DNA of 30,255 nucleotides, taken from the NCBI GenBank assembly GCA_023430465.1, contig JAEZAM010000030.1, positions 1-30,255 of the forward strand, read 5' to 3'. Origin of the DNA: Bacteroidota bacterium (lineage in GTDB: Bacteria > Bacteroidota > Bacteroidia > Chitinophagales > Chitinophagaceae). The notes under the pieces were generated by a model that did not search any database, was not told the DNA's origin, and saw nothing but the letters and a program-made list of their open reading frames with translations. Each line of letters starts with the position of its first letter. Position 1 is the first letter of the stretch. Positions 6,206 to 14,802 of this stretch are shown one piece after another. Both the position numbers and the translations under genes were made by a program.

Positions 6206-6814
6206 ATGCGACTCCTAATCATATCTATACTGATATTTATGACACAGGCTGCCTGCGGGCAGACATTTTTAGATGCATATAAAAGCTACCGCCTTGAAAG
6301 GGCTGACAAAGTTTCAAACGCAAAAGCCAGAAAGAGTCTAAGAAAGTTTATCAAATCGCACATCATAGAAATTGATACAGTCTTCAAATCTTACAAAGCC
6401 AGGACTGCTTTCGATTTTAATACTGCCGACACACTATTTCTTGTCTATAACTCACCTGCTGAGTCACCATTTACAAGCGACGTTATAATCTGGTCAGGAA
6501 ATGACACGATTTCATACAGACAAGCCTTTGAGACAATCCAACCTTTCAGGCATAAAAGAATAATGACTTATGAACCGTTTATTCCAAAATCCGACAAGCC
6601 GGATGGGTCGGTGGTCGTGACAGAAAGAGATTCTTTGCTGACGCTTGTTGCCAAACGAGACTTTAATACTATAGATCACTTGGGCGACAATCAAAGCATC
6701 AATGGCGGGAGTTATTTCAGTATCTACATCGCTATCAAAGACAAGGGGCGGTATAAGATTGAAGCTTGTTTTCCAAGGCAGTTTATGATCCGTGAGTTGA
6801 ATCGGGTGCAATGA
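6206..6814 (+). CDS. Last cassette: predicted lipoprotein or exported protein, unknown function
   Basis: A 202-aa product starting MRLLIISILIFMTQAACGQ. The QAAC is a plausible lipobox (cysteine at residue 17), and cleavage after CGQ by signal peptidase I is the alternative. The mature part has a basic helical region (NAKARKSLRKFIKSH), a central strand pattern around TADTLFLVYNSP and SDVIIWSGNDTISY, and a C-terminal RYKIEACFPRQFMIRELNR. No known domain is recognised. It looks related in style to the other secreted cassette proteins but I see no sequence match. After its stop no 3' recombination core is found, so the array appears to end here. The start at 6206 is the only one that keeps the signal peptide. 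Confidence 0.7.
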   Translation: MRLLIISILIFMTQAACGQTFLDAYKSYRLERADKVSNAKARKSLRKFIKSHIIEIDTVFKSYKARTAFDFNTADTLFLVYNSPAESPFTSDVIIWSGNDTISYRQAFETIQPFRHKRIMTYEPFIPKSDKPDGSVVVTERDSLLTLVAKRDFNTIDHLGDNQSINGGSYFSIYIAIKDKGRYKIEACFPRQFMIRELNRVQ

Positions 6815-7075
6815 CTATGGCCTTATTGGCATTGGTTATATGATGGGACATGCCGTAATCCCTGACGCTTTTTTTCTCAAAAGTTAAACCGCAAGTTGTC
6901 TTTTACGAGTTTCGTCTGGTGTATTGGAAGTTGCAAGAATTTTGCATGAGAGCATGGATATACTTAACCGATGCTAAATTGCCACTGAAACCCTGACTTT
7001 GCCTCCGGTGCACCAAGATTTATATTAATAACTGACTCGAATCCCAACCAAATAGAACAACCAAAATCAACGACA
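6815..7075. other. Array/chromosome junction, no gene seen
   Basis: These 261 bases lie between the last cassette gene and the first core gene. I see no ORF, no attC-like arm pair and no complement of the last cassette's start. A T-run follows CCTGACGC near 6870 without a convincing hairpin. The final 60 nt are A/C-rich and carry the promoter and leader of the DUF1801 gene. Confidence 0.4.
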
Positions 7076-7537
7076 ATGAAATCAGCCAGCACCACCATCC
7101 AGGAATACATTGACACGCTGCCCGAAGACCGCCGCGAGCCGATCAAAAAACTCAGGCAGGTATTTACCAAAAACCTCCCGAAAGGATTCCGCGAGGAGAT
7201 GAGTTATGGCATGATCGGCTATGTAATTCCACATTCTTTATATCCTGCAGGGTATCACTGTGACCCATCACTGCCCCTGCCCTTCCTGGCGATGGCATCG
7301 CAGAAAAATTTTATCGCCGTGTATCACATGGGTGTCTACGCTTCTCCAGAGATATTGAACTGGTTTGAGACGGAATTTCTCAAACGCACCGGCAAGAAAG
7401 CCGACATGGGCAAAAGCTGCATCCGCTTTAAAAAGCCGGAAACAATTCCCTATGACCTGCTTGGTGAGCTTGCCCGCAAATTCACACCGCAGGAATGGAT
7501 AGCGTTGTATGAAAAAAACTATAAGAAAAAGGCATAA
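7076..7537 (+). CDS. DUF1801 domain protein
   Basis: A 153-aa cytosolic protein that opens STTIQEYIDTLPEDRREPIKKLRQVF, the usual DUF1801 first helix pair, followed by LPKGFREEMSYGMIGYVIP and FIAVYHMGVYASPEI. The FKKPETIPYDLLGELARKFTPQEWIALYEK ending is also characteristic of the family. DUF1801 proteins adopt a frataxin-like fold; some were annotated as putative iron chaperones, but no activity can be assigned here. It is the first non-cassette gene, with base composition noticeably richer in G+C than the array. The only start with an intact first helix is at 7076. A hairpin terminator lies three bases after its stop. Confidence 0.85.
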   Translation: MKSASTTIQEYIDTLPEDRREPIKKLRQVFTKNLPKGFREEMSYGMIGYVIPHSLYPAGYHCDPSLPLPFLAMASQKNFIAVYHMGVYASPEILNWFETEFLKRTGKKADMGKSCIRFKKPETIPYDLLGELARKFTPQEWIALYEKNYKKKA

Positions 7538-7539
7538 TA

Positions 7540-7562
7540 AAACCCGCACTCGGTGCGGGTTT
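7540..7562. terminator. Bidirectional rho-independent terminator
   Basis: A perfect 10-bp stem AAACCCGCAC / GTGCGGGTTT with a 3-nt loop (TCG at 7550-7552). It sits between the convergent DUF1801 (+) and DUF1579 (-) genes and can serve both strands, since the stem itself ends in A/T runs. Confidence 0.85.
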
Positions 7563-7567
7563 GTGAT

Positions 7568-8146
7568 TTACTTCTTACGGGTATATTTTATCTCCATCAT
7601 CTTGAATTCTTTTCCGTCGGACCCCTGGCCATACATTTCCATCACATGATTGTTGGCATCGATGATCCTGAATATTTCACGAACATCGGTTTCCTTTCCC
7701 GTGCCCGAAGTTGGGTCCACCGATTTTCCTTTTAACGTGATCGTCTTTGAGGCAGCGTCCCATTTGCCTTCCAGCATCATGATGCCCGTTCCCATGTTGT
7801 CGATCCATGTACTGATAAAGGCCTTCTTTCCATTGTCAAAGGCCGTTGTACTCATGCCTTCGAAGAGCATGCCCATCATATCGCCGGTATGGCTGCTCTG
7901 CTGGTAACGCCCGCCCATGATCATCTTGTTTACTGTTACAGATTTGGATTTCGTTGGAGCCGTACCTGCCGCCATCCACATACTTACTTCGCCCTCCCAG
8001 GTGCCGTCGAGGCTGGCCAGCATTTTATGAGGTTCGCCCGGCGTCATGTACTCCTGCCAGTTCTTCATCTCGGCTTCAGTCTGTGCATGAAGGGTAAATG
8101 TGGTCAGTGTGGTTGCGAGAACCAGGATTAAGGTTGAACGTTTCAT
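7568..8146 (-). CDS. Exported DUF1579 family protein
   Basis: A 192-aa protein with a signal peptide (MKRSTLILVLATTLTTFTLHAQ). The mature part fits DUF1579: an opening PGEPHKMLASLDGTWEGEVSMW (family HKxLxxLxGxW), followed by VNKMIMGGRYQQSSHTG, the glycine-rich core strand, then FEGMSTTAFDNGKKAFISTWIDNMGTGIMMLEG. It ends in beta strands (MEMYGQGSDGKEFKMMEIKYTRK). The fold is lipocalin-like and the function is unknown. The mature protein is unusually rich in methionine (MMGMLFEGMS, GTGIMMLEG), as is common in this family. It has its own upstream terminator from the amidohydrolase and so probably its own promoter. Confidence 0.85.
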   Translation of the reverse strand: MKRSTLILVLATTLTTFTLHAQTEAEMKNWQEYMTPGEPHKMLASLDGTWEGEVSMWMAAGTAPTKSKSVTVNKMIMGGRYQQSSHTGDMMGMLFEGMSTTAFDNGKKAFISTWIDNMGTGIMMLEGKWDAASKTITLKGKSVDPTSGTGKETDVREIFRIIDANNHVMEMYGQGSDGKEFKMMEIKYTRKK

Positions 8147-8169
8147 AAAAAAAGTTTTACAAAAGGTAC

Positions 8170-8202
8170 AAAAAAAGCCAGGCTACCCGTGGGCCCTGGC
8201 CA
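8170..8202 (-). terminator. Rho-independent terminator of the amidohydrolase
   Basis: GCCAGG (8177-8182) pairs with CCTGGC (8195-8200). On the minus strand the hairpin is followed by a run of seven T. It lies 19 nt after the amidohydrolase stop. Confidence 0.75.
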
Positions 8203-8220
8203 TTAAATAAATTTTATCGA

Positions 8221-9306
8221 TCAATCGGGAAACCCTGATTTGTCTATGTTCGGGATGATTTTCAACGCGTTCTTATAATAGACCTTTTTCAGAATGGCAT
8301 CGCTCAGCCCCATGCCATACATTCTCCAGAAGGCGTGGTATTTTTTGTGATAGGGAAAATATTCATCTTCAGTTTCCAGCACGCGGAAGTAGGTGGCATA
8401 TTCAGCCGGCACCCAACTGTCTTTCCCAAAGAGGATACGATCCTGGTATTTTTCAAAGAAATTCTTCGCCGTTTTGGGTTGCCGCCCCAGTTCAGCTATC
8501 ACCGCACCAAACTCTACATACATGTTCGGCATCTCATTCATTAGCGAGGAAAGCTTTTCCAGGTTGTTCGGGTACCATCCAAAATGCGCTGCAATGAAAA
8601 TGGTCTTTGGATGATTGCGAAAAAGATGGTGCTGCTCCTCAATGAGTTTCTCCCATGCCACCGGGTTGTCGTTTCCTCTTTTCCTGCCGGGGTGCGTGGC
8701 CAACTCCAGCCAGCGTTCATTCTTTGCATCCATGCTATCCCAGAAGGGCTTTGGGTCCGCCGTGTGTATCAATACGGGTATCTTCAATTCTCCGGCTTTC
8801 TTCCAGACCGGATCAAGCCGGGGATCGTCAACAGGAACCCGAACACCTTTGTTATCCTTTACAGAAAAGCCCAGATTTTTGTAAACCTTCAGCCCATTCG
8901 CTCCGTTTTTTACATCCTCCTCCAACCGGGCAGCCGCTTTTTCCGCCCACCCTTCTGTACCCACGCCATTGAAGTCCACATTGGCAAAAACAATGAAACG
9001 TGAAGGCGCATTCTTGCGGATGTTAGCGGCTGAACGAATGATGCGGTCGCCACTTTCACCGCTGAGGTTGACCATCACCCGCATGTTCATTTTGTCCATC
9101 TCCTTTGTCAGCGTGGAGAGATCCATGTCCGGCATGCCGAACTGGTGGTTATGAACGTCGATGAAGGGGAATTTTGCTTTAGTTATGATCTTGCCCGGCA
9201 CTACCAGCGTAGAAACCGGATCGTATGTTTCGAAGTCCATCTTTTGCTGCGTAAAGGCGGGTATTGCTGCCAGCAACAGTAATGTCGTTGTGATGTTGTT
9301 TCTCAT
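8221..9306 (-). CDS. Exported metal-dependent amidohydrolase (amidohydrolase_2 type)
   Basis: The start is set at the ATG at 9306, giving 361 aa with a signal peptide (MRNNITTTLLLLAAIPAFTQQ); the frame is open further to 9348 but that would bury the signal peptide. Metal-binding residues of the TIM-barrel amidohydrolases are visible: HxH in FIDVHNHQFG, a lysine in GLKVYKN (possible carbamylated ligand), His in PVLIHTAD, His in IFIAAHFGW, and the final Asp in ILFGKDSW. This pattern fits the amidohydrolase_2 branch (Pfam PF04909), which includes decarboxylases and lactonases; the substrate is unknown. The gene starts 59 nt after the histidine kinase stop, so it may be the third gene of a polA-kinase-amidohydrolase transcript. 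Confidence 0.85.
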   Translation of the reverse strand: MRNNITTTLLLLAAIPAFTQQKMDFETYDPVSTLVVPGKIITKAKFPFIDVHNHQFGMPDMDLSTLTKEMDKMNMRVMVNLSGESGDRIIRSAANIRKNAPSRFIVFANVDFNGVGTEGWAEKAAARLEEDVKNGANGLKVYKNLGFSVKDNKGVRVPVDDPRLDPVWKKAGELKIPVLIHTADPKPFWDSMDAKNERWLELATHPGRKRGNDNPVAWEKLIEEQHHLFRNHPKTIFIAAHFGWYPNNLEKLSSLMNEMPNMYVEFGAVIAELGRQPKTAKNFFEKYQDRILFGKDSWVPAEYATYFRVLETEDEYFPYHKKYHAFWRMYGMGLSDAILKKVYYKNALKIIPNIDKSGFPD

Positions 9307-9365
9307 ATTATCTAAGCTAAGAATGATTGGCGGATGTGCCATTACCACCGGTCATAATGATGCGT

Positions 9366-11495
9366 CTATGCAGGGTCGTCAGCGGGTGTGGGAATTTCCA
9401 CTAAAAGACTGCTACCTGCACCGGGCGAGGAAACGATCTCAACCCGGCCCTTGTAATACTCAACCCGGTTGTAAATATTGTTCAGGCCCAGCCCGCGTTT
9501 TACAGTATCCGGATTGAAACCGCAACCGTTGTCGCGAATGGCCAATGCAGTTTTCACTGGCGTTGCAATGAGAGTGATCGTGGCTTCCGTTGCGCCGGAA
9601 TGGTTCAGGATATTACTCAGTTGCTCCTGGGCAATCCGAAGGAAGGACATTTGTATCTCGGGCTTGAGTTTTATTTCCTCCACAGCAACCTGTCGGCGAA
9701 ACTGGATCGTAAGTTTTTCTGAGCCATTAAGGTTCTGTACGAGTTCATCAAGTGCCGCATCCAGGCTGATGTCCCGGAGGGTGCCGGGTGTGAGCTTATG
9801 ACTCAGCTTCCTGATCTCCCGGATGGCCTCCTGCAGGTAATCGAGGGAGCGCTTTACAAAAGGCTGCGCTGCGTCCACTTTTTCCATCGACACTTCCAGC
9901 ATGAGTTTGGCGGATGTCAATATCTGGTTTACGTTATCATGCAGCTCATAGGCAAGATCCCTTCGCTCTTCTTCCTGGGCACTCATGATCGCCTGGATGA
10001 TCTCGCGCTTTTTCTGTTCCTCTTCCTTCGCAAGCTGCTGTTCCAGTTCGCGTTTATGGGTAATATCCAACGCAACGCCGCCGAGTAATCGAATGCCGTT
10101 CTCCGCTTCAAGCGGGAATTTTACCACATGATACCACTGATCCTTTCCATCGGGGCCAATGCCTTTTTCAAATACCTCAATGGATTGATTCGTATCCCAA
10201 ACGATCTGGTTGTTCTTCACAAACTCATCGGCTATCTCTTTGGGGAAAATATCATAGATCGACAGACCGATCGTGTTTTCGGTCACCTGGAAAGCCTTCT
10301 TGAATCCGTCATTGATGAAACGGAAGTTCTGGTACTCATCCACGATCCATGTCATGTTAGGCGTATTGGACATGAATGAGGAGAACAAGTGGCTGAACTC
10401 ACGGAGCTGTTGCTCCGCATGTTTTCTTTGAGTAATGTTTTTATGTGTACCGATTATCCGGCCAGGTTTGCCATCGGGTGTACGATCAACCAGCATCCCC
10501 CGGTCAAGTATCCAGATGTATTCGTTAGCCCGGTTCATGATCCTGTACTCGATAGCGTGGGATGTGATGGTGCCATTTACATATTGTTCGTCCAGTTCAT
10601 CAATGAGGTGGAGATCTGCAGGATGTATCCTGGTTTTCCATTCTGTGATGGTGTTGGCGAATTCATAATCCTCGTACCCCAGCATTTTTTTATAGTTCGC
10701 GGAGTAGTAGATCTCATCAGTCTGGAAGTTGAATTCCCAAAGGCCATCGCCCGTTCCGTCCACGGCAAACTTCCAGCGTTCTTCGTTTCGGATAAAGGCC
10801 TGCTCTTCCAGCTTCCGCCGCGTGATGTCATAAGTGGTGATACAAATGCCGTTGATGCGCCCCTGCGGGTCACGCTGTGGAATCAGATTGATCAGCAGCC
10901 ACACATCACCGCTGGCAGGCGTGTGATAACGGGCCTCGTATTCCTGGGTAACACCGCCGAAAGATTCTGTCAGCATTTGCCGGAAAGCATCACGTCGATA
11001 TTCAGGCAGAAGGTCGATGAAATAAGGCGTGCCATTTTCGTAATCGTCTACGCTATACAATTCAAGCAGCTTGTTACCTTCATCATTTGCCAGCAACAAT
11101 CGCCCCTCCATGTCAAGCAGGAAGATCCCGCTTTTCACACCCGACAGGATCGATTTTAGGTATGCCGGATCAGGTGCCGTCAGCGGCAGGTTTTGCGCAA
11201 TATGATATAAGATGGGTTGGCCGGGTGACGCAATAGGGGTGGCCGCAAATATCATAGGGTGGAATGGATGCGGGGTGGCTTCAAACTCGTGTCTGAAACC
11301 ATGATTGTCCGGCCCGAGGATCTGTTCTTTTGCAGGGAACCCGGGTATGTCATGGAGATGCCTGCCAACAATATCCGGCACTGTTGTCCGCAGCGTATCA
11401 CTGGCGGCAAGGACACGCAGATCCTCGTCGGTCAGGCACCAGTTAAGTCCCTGTCGGATGCTGGTCAGGTTCGGTATGGCAGCATTATTATTCAT
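9366..11495 (-). CDS. PAS-domain sensor histidine kinase, HisKA_3 type
   Basis: A 709-aa soluble sensor kinase; no transmembrane segment or signal peptide is visible. A degenerate N-terminal region (1-112) may be another PAS fold. Three PAS/PAC units follow: about 113-230 (SGIFLLDMEGRLLLAN, ending TTYDITRRK), 237-360 (GDGLWEFNFQTDEIYYSANY, ending GTHKNITQRK) and 365-490 (ending GGVALDITHKREL). A short coiled coil (QQLAKEEEQKKREI) leads to the dimerisation/phosphoacceptor box ERRDLAYELHDNVNQ with phosphorylatable His519. The HATPase domain has an N box (LSNILNHSGA), DNGCGF near 655 and GLGLNNIYNRV. This is the NarL/DesK-like (HPK7) class, which usually pairs with a LuxR/NarL-type regulator. 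No response regulator is in the window. It starts 11 nt after the polA stop. Confidence 0.92.
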   Translation of the reverse strand: MNNNAAIPNLTSIRQGLNWCLTDEDLRVLAASDTLRTTVPDIVGRHLHDIPGFPAKEQILGPDNHGFRHEFEATPHPFHPMIFAATPIASPGQPILYHIAQNLPLTAPDPAYLKSILSGVKSGIFLLDMEGRLLLANDEGNKLLELYSVDDYENGTPYFIDLLPEYRRDAFRQMLTESFGGVTQEYEARYHTPASGDVWLLINLIPQRDPQGRINGICITTYDITRRKLEEQAFIRNEERWKFAVDGTGDGLWEFNFQTDEIYYSANYKKMLGYEDYEFANTITEWKTRIHPADLHLIDELDEQYVNGTITSHAIEYRIMNRANEYIWILDRGMLVDRTPDGKPGRIIGTHKNITQRKHAEQQLREFSHLFSSFMSNTPNMTWIVDEYQNFRFINDGFKKAFQVTENTIGLSIYDIFPKEIADEFVKNNQIVWDTNQSIEVFEKGIGPDGKDQWYHVVKFPLEAENGIRLLGGVALDITHKRELEQQLAKEEEQKKREIIQAIMSAQEEERRDLAYELHDNVNQILTSAKLMLEVSMEKVDAAQPFVKRSLDYLQEAIREIRKLSHKLTPGTLRDISLDAALDELVQNLNGSEKLTIQFRRQVAVEEIKLKPEIQMSFLRIAQEQLSNILNHSGATEATITLIATPVKTALAIRDNGCGFNPDTVKRGLGLNNIYNRVEYYKGRVEIVSSPGAGSSLLVEIPTPADDPA

Positions 11496-11506
11496 TCAAC
11501 ACGTTA

Positions 11507-14332
11507 CTAGTGGGCTTCGAGCCAGTTTTCGCCGGACCCGCATTCCGCGATCACCGGCACATTGTTCGGCAGGATCATGGCCTCCTGCATATTTTCCAAA
11601 ATCAGGGGTTTTAACACGTCAACCTCTGAGCGGTGGGCATCGAAGATCAATTCGTCATGTACCTGGAGGATCATCCGGCTGCGAAGACCCGCCTTATCGA
11701 TAGCGGCAAAAACCCGCTGCATCGCCAGCTTGATCATATCCGCCGCAGTTCCCTGTATGGGGGAGTTGATCGCATTTCGCTCTGCAAATCCTCTAACGGT
11801 AAAATTAGCCGAGTTGATATCCTTCAGCCATCTTTTCCGGCCCATGAGTGTCTCCACATAGCCTGTTTCCCGTGCTTTGTTGATCGTGTCATCCATATAA
11901 CGCTGGATGCCCGGAAACTGTTTTTTATAATTATCAATGATCTCTTTAGCCTCTGTTCTCGATATCCCAAGGTTGTCCGCAAGCCCGAATGCACCCTGGC
12001 CGTAGATGATACCAAAGTTCACACTCTTCGCCTTATACCGCATTTCTTTCGTAACGTCTGACTCAGCTACATTGTATACACGGGCGGCTGTTGCCGTGTG
12101 AATGTCTGTGCCGCTACGGAAGGCAGCACACATATTTTCGTCACCGCTGATGGCGGCTACAATACGGAGTTCAATCTGTGAATAATCAGCGCTCACCAAT
12201 ACATGATCAGGGTCCCTGGGAATGAAGGCCTTTCGGATCTCTTTTCCACGATCAGTGCGGACAGGAATATTCTGCAGGTTCGGGTTGTTGCTGGCAAGGC
12301 GACCTGTTACTGCCACAGCCTGGCCATACGTAGTGTGGACCCGGCCGGTACGGGCGTTGATCAGTTGCGGCAAGGAGTCAACATAGGTTGATTTCAACTT
12401 CGTCAGCTCCCGGAAGGTGAGAATATCATCCACGATCTGGTGACCTTTGGCGGCCAGTTTCAGCAACACATCTTCTCCCGTCTGATACTGACCCGTCTTG
12501 GTTTTTTTTGCAGAGGTATCCAGCTTGAGCTTGTCAAATAATACTTCACCCAGTTGTTTCGGCGACGCAAGGTTGAAGCGTACGCCCGCCTGCTGGTAGA
12601 CACTTTCTTCCGCCTTTCGTGCATCTTTATCCAGCTCTACCGAGTAGTCGTTGAGGAACGCCGTATCAACCTTCACGCCTTCATATTCCATGTGCATCAG
12701 CACACGCACCAGCGGATTTTCCACTTCATTGAATACCCGGTCAACTTCACGGGCTTTGATAAGCGGTGCAAATGCATTTTTCAATTGTAACGTAATGTCT
12801 GCATCTTCGGCGGCATAGTCTTTTATCTTTTCTATAGGGACATCGCGCATGTTACCCTGGCTCTTTCCTTTCTTCCCGATCAGGTCTTCGATGGGTACGG
12901 GTTCGTAACCAAGAAATTTTGCACTGAGAAGGTCCATGCTGCGTTTACCATCCGGCTCGATCACGTAGTGAGCAAGCATGGTGTCAAACAGTTGACCGCT
13001 CACCTCCACTCCATACCACTTCAGTACCAGCAGATCATATTTCAGGTTCTGCCCGATCCATGTGCGGGACGGGTCATTGAAAAGCGGGGTAAATTTTGAA
13101 AGCACCTGCAGTGTCGCTTCGCGATCGGCGGGGCAGGGAACATACCAGGCCTTGCCGGGCGTGACGGAAAAACTCAGTCCTACAAGTTCTGCATCGTTCG
13201 CATCAATACCTGTGGTTTCTGTATCGAAACTTATCTCCTGGTGTTGCTGCAGTAAGGTAATTAGTTTATCAATCTCTTCAGGACTCTGTGCGGCGAGGTA
13301 TTCATGCGGGGTATTATTGATGTTCCTGTCAGGGCTCAGGCTTTCGATGGCCGCCTCTTCCGCTGGTGCGGGTGCCGCCTCCTTTTTGGCCGCAGGCTCA
13401 ATGATATTGCCGAAGAGATCGGTTTGAACGGCCTCGGCGGCCGCGGGGAAACTATTAAATTCTTCACCCAGGATACGTTTGCCGATTGTCTTGAATTCAA
13501 GTTCGGTGAAAAGTGTTTTGAGTTTTTCCTTATCCCATTCCTTTAGCCTGTAATCTTCTTCATGGAACTCGACAGGCACATCAACAATGATGGTTGCGAG
13601 CTTCTTCGACATGATCGCATCTTCCCGGCCTTTCCTGATCTTCTCTCCCAACGCCCCTTTGATGGTATCAGCATTGGCCAGTACCTGCTCCAATGTGCCG
13701 TATTCAGCCAGCAACTTGGCCGCTGTCTTTTCCCCCACGCCTGCGATGCCCGGAATATTATCCACGGCATCGCCCATAAGCCCAAGGATATCGATGACCT
13801 GTGAAACTTCACGAATATTCCATTTCGCGCAGACTTCTGTGGGTCCCATGATCTCAACATCACCACCCTGGTATCCGGGTTTATAGATCCTGATCTGGTC
13901 TGTAACAAGTTGACCATAGTCTTTGTCCGGAGTCACCATGAACACTTCATACCCCGCCTTTGCCGCCTGGATGCTGAGTGTGCCTATCACATCGTCCGCC
14001 TCGAATCCATCCACTTCCACTACAGGGATATTGAAGGCGCGGATGATGGATTTGATATCGGGGATGGCAGACAGGATATCTTCCGGTGCTTCCTGTCGAT
14101 TCGCTTTATATGCTTCAAAATCCGTGTGCCTGCCGGTGGGTGCTTCGGTATCGAAACATACTGCAAGGTGAGAGGGCTGTTGTTTGTTTATGAGATCAAC
14201 CAGGGCATTGGTGAAGCCGAACTGGGCATTGGTGTTTTTGCCTTTTGATGTAAGGCGGGGGCTGCGGATAAGGGCATAATAGGCACGGAAAATCAGTGCC
14301 ATCGCATCCAGCAGGAATACTTTTTTCGCCAT
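11507..14332 (-). CDS. polA: DNA polymerase I
   Basis: A 941-aa full-length Pol I, for gap filling and Okazaki primer removal. Residues 1-290 are the 5'-3' exonuclease/flap domain (MAKKVFLLDAMALIFRAYYA, VVEVDGFEADDVIGTLS, GLMGDAVDNIPGIAGVGEKTA). The 3'-5' proofreading site is intact: ISFDTETTGI (exo I), GQNLKYDLLV (exo II) and YAAEDADI (exo III). The polymerase motifs are DYSQIELRI (A), KSVNFGIIYGQG (B) and QVHDELIFD (C, near 890). Many bacterial Pol I enzymes have lost the proofreading residues; this one keeps them. The acidic/Ala-rich linker near 305-345 (AAAKKEAAPAPAEEAA) separates the nuclease halves. The ATG at 14332 opens the standard N-terminus. Confidence 0.97.
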   Translation of the reverse strand: MAKKVFLLDAMALIFRAYYALIRSPRLTSKGKNTNAQFGFTNALVDLINKQQPSHLAVCFDTEAPTGRHTDFEAYKANRQEAPEDILSAIPDIKSIIRAFNIPVVEVDGFEADDVIGTLSIQAAKAGYEVFMVTPDKDYGQLVTDQIRIYKPGYQGGDVEIMGPTEVCAKWNIREVSQVIDILGLMGDAVDNIPGIAGVGEKTAAKLLAEYGTLEQVLANADTIKGALGEKIRKGREDAIMSKKLATIIVDVPVEFHEEDYRLKEWDKEKLKTLFTELEFKTIGKRILGEEFNSFPAAAEAVQTDLFGNIIEPAAKKEAAPAPAEEAAIESLSPDRNINNTPHEYLAAQSPEEIDKLITLLQQHQEISFDTETTGIDANDAELVGLSFSVTPGKAWYVPCPADREATLQVLSKFTPLFNDPSRTWIGQNLKYDLLVLKWYGVEVSGQLFDTMLAHYVIEPDGKRSMDLLSAKFLGYEPVPIEDLIGKKGKSQGNMRDVPIEKIKDYAAEDADITLQLKNAFAPLIKAREVDRVFNEVENPLVRVLMHMEYEGVKVDTAFLNDYSVELDKDARKAEESVYQQAGVRFNLASPKQLGEVLFDKLKLDTSAKKTKTGQYQTGEDVLLKLAAKGHQIVDDILTFRELTKLKSTYVDSLPQLINARTGRVHTTYGQAVAVTGRLASNNPNLQNIPVRTDRGKEIRKAFIPRDPDHVLVSADYSQIELRIVAAISGDENMCAAFRSGTDIHTATAARVYNVAESDVTKEMRYKAKSVNFGIIYGQGAFGLADNLGISRTEAKEIIDNYKKQFPGIQRYMDDTINKARETGYVETLMGRKRWLKDINSANFTVRGFAERNAINSPIQGTAADMIKLAMQRVFAAIDKAGLRSRMILQVHDELIFDAHRSEVDVLKPLILENMQEAMILPNNVPVIAECGSGENWLEAH

Positions 14333-14381
14333 CCTGCTAAGGTAGTTATTTCGGGGAAAGCCAGAGGGCGAGAAAGACGAA

Positions 14382-14405
14382 AGCCACGGTTAAAAAACCG
14401 CGGCT
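14382..14405 (-). terminator. Candidate terminator downstream of the small membrane protein
   Basis: AGCCACGGTT (14382-14391) pairs with AACCGCGGCT (14396-14405) except for one mismatch. It lies between the stop of the 71-aa gene (14450) and the polA start (14332). The T-tract on the minus strand is short and interrupted. Confidence 0.5.
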
Positions 14406-14449
14406 GGCTATAAACTAAACTCTGCTTTAAAGAAATGATTGGTGCCGGC

Positions 14450-14665
14450 TTATTTCGACTCGCCCGCCTCTGTCACGGCCGGTGTATGATTGATCGCAGG
14501 TGCGCTGTTTCTGACAGGAAGTGATCCACTGAAAGCCGCAGTTTCATGCTGCTCAGCGGGTATCATCAGGGAGCCTTTGTCCTTGTGAATGAAATTGAGA
14601 TACAGGGCGAAGAAAAGTAAATTGAATGCAAAAAAATTCAGCACTTTGCGAAGGCGGCTTTTCAT
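14450..14665 (-). CDS. Small single-TM protein, unknown function
   Basis: A 71-aa protein: a basic start (MKSRLRKV), one hydrophobic segment (about 9-25, LNFFAFNLLFFALYLNF), then a polar Ala/Pro/Thr tail of about 40 residues ending EAGESK. The topology is either a signal anchor with the tail outside or an uncleaved signal peptide. The start codon, the basic-hydrophobic-polar arrangement and the isolated position (140 nt from uvrB, terminator-like hairpin after it) argue for a real gene, but no family is recognised. Confidence 0.55.
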   Translation of the reverse strand: MKSRLRKVLNFFAFNLLFFALYLNFIHKDKGSLMIPAEQHETAAFSGSLPVRNSAPAINHTPAVTEAGESK

Positions 14666-14756
14666 GGTTGTTGTTTTTCTCTTTGGATATTAGGATGATG
14701 TCCAAAAATAAATAAAACACTTAGAAACCTGAAGCCTTCAGCAACGGTTCTGGCAA

Positions 14757-14784
14757 AATCGGGCATAAGTACTGAACCCCGATT
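14757..14784 (-). terminator. Candidate terminator downstream of uvrB
   Basis: AATCGGG (14757-14763) pairs with CCCGATT (14778-14784) across a 14-nt loop. On the minus strand it is followed by TTTTG, about 19-46 nt after the uvrB stop. Confidence 0.45.
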
Positions 14785-14802
14785 CGTAAAACTACGAGCC
14801 CG

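Noticed and set aside
6061..6282. Overlapping open frame across the GNAT tail and the start of the last cassette gene
   Set aside because: It conflicts with the signal-peptide gene at 6206 and crosses the degenerate core; no motif supports it.
8969..9154. Open frame opposite the amidohydrolase
   Set aside because: It lies opposite the conserved HxH and metal-site segment of the real gene and has no support.
10389..11159. Long + strand open frame opposite the histidine kinase (256 codons)
   Set aside because: It is antisense to a well-supported kinase with intact PAS domains, and its translation has no domain pattern. It reflects the codon composition of the real gene.
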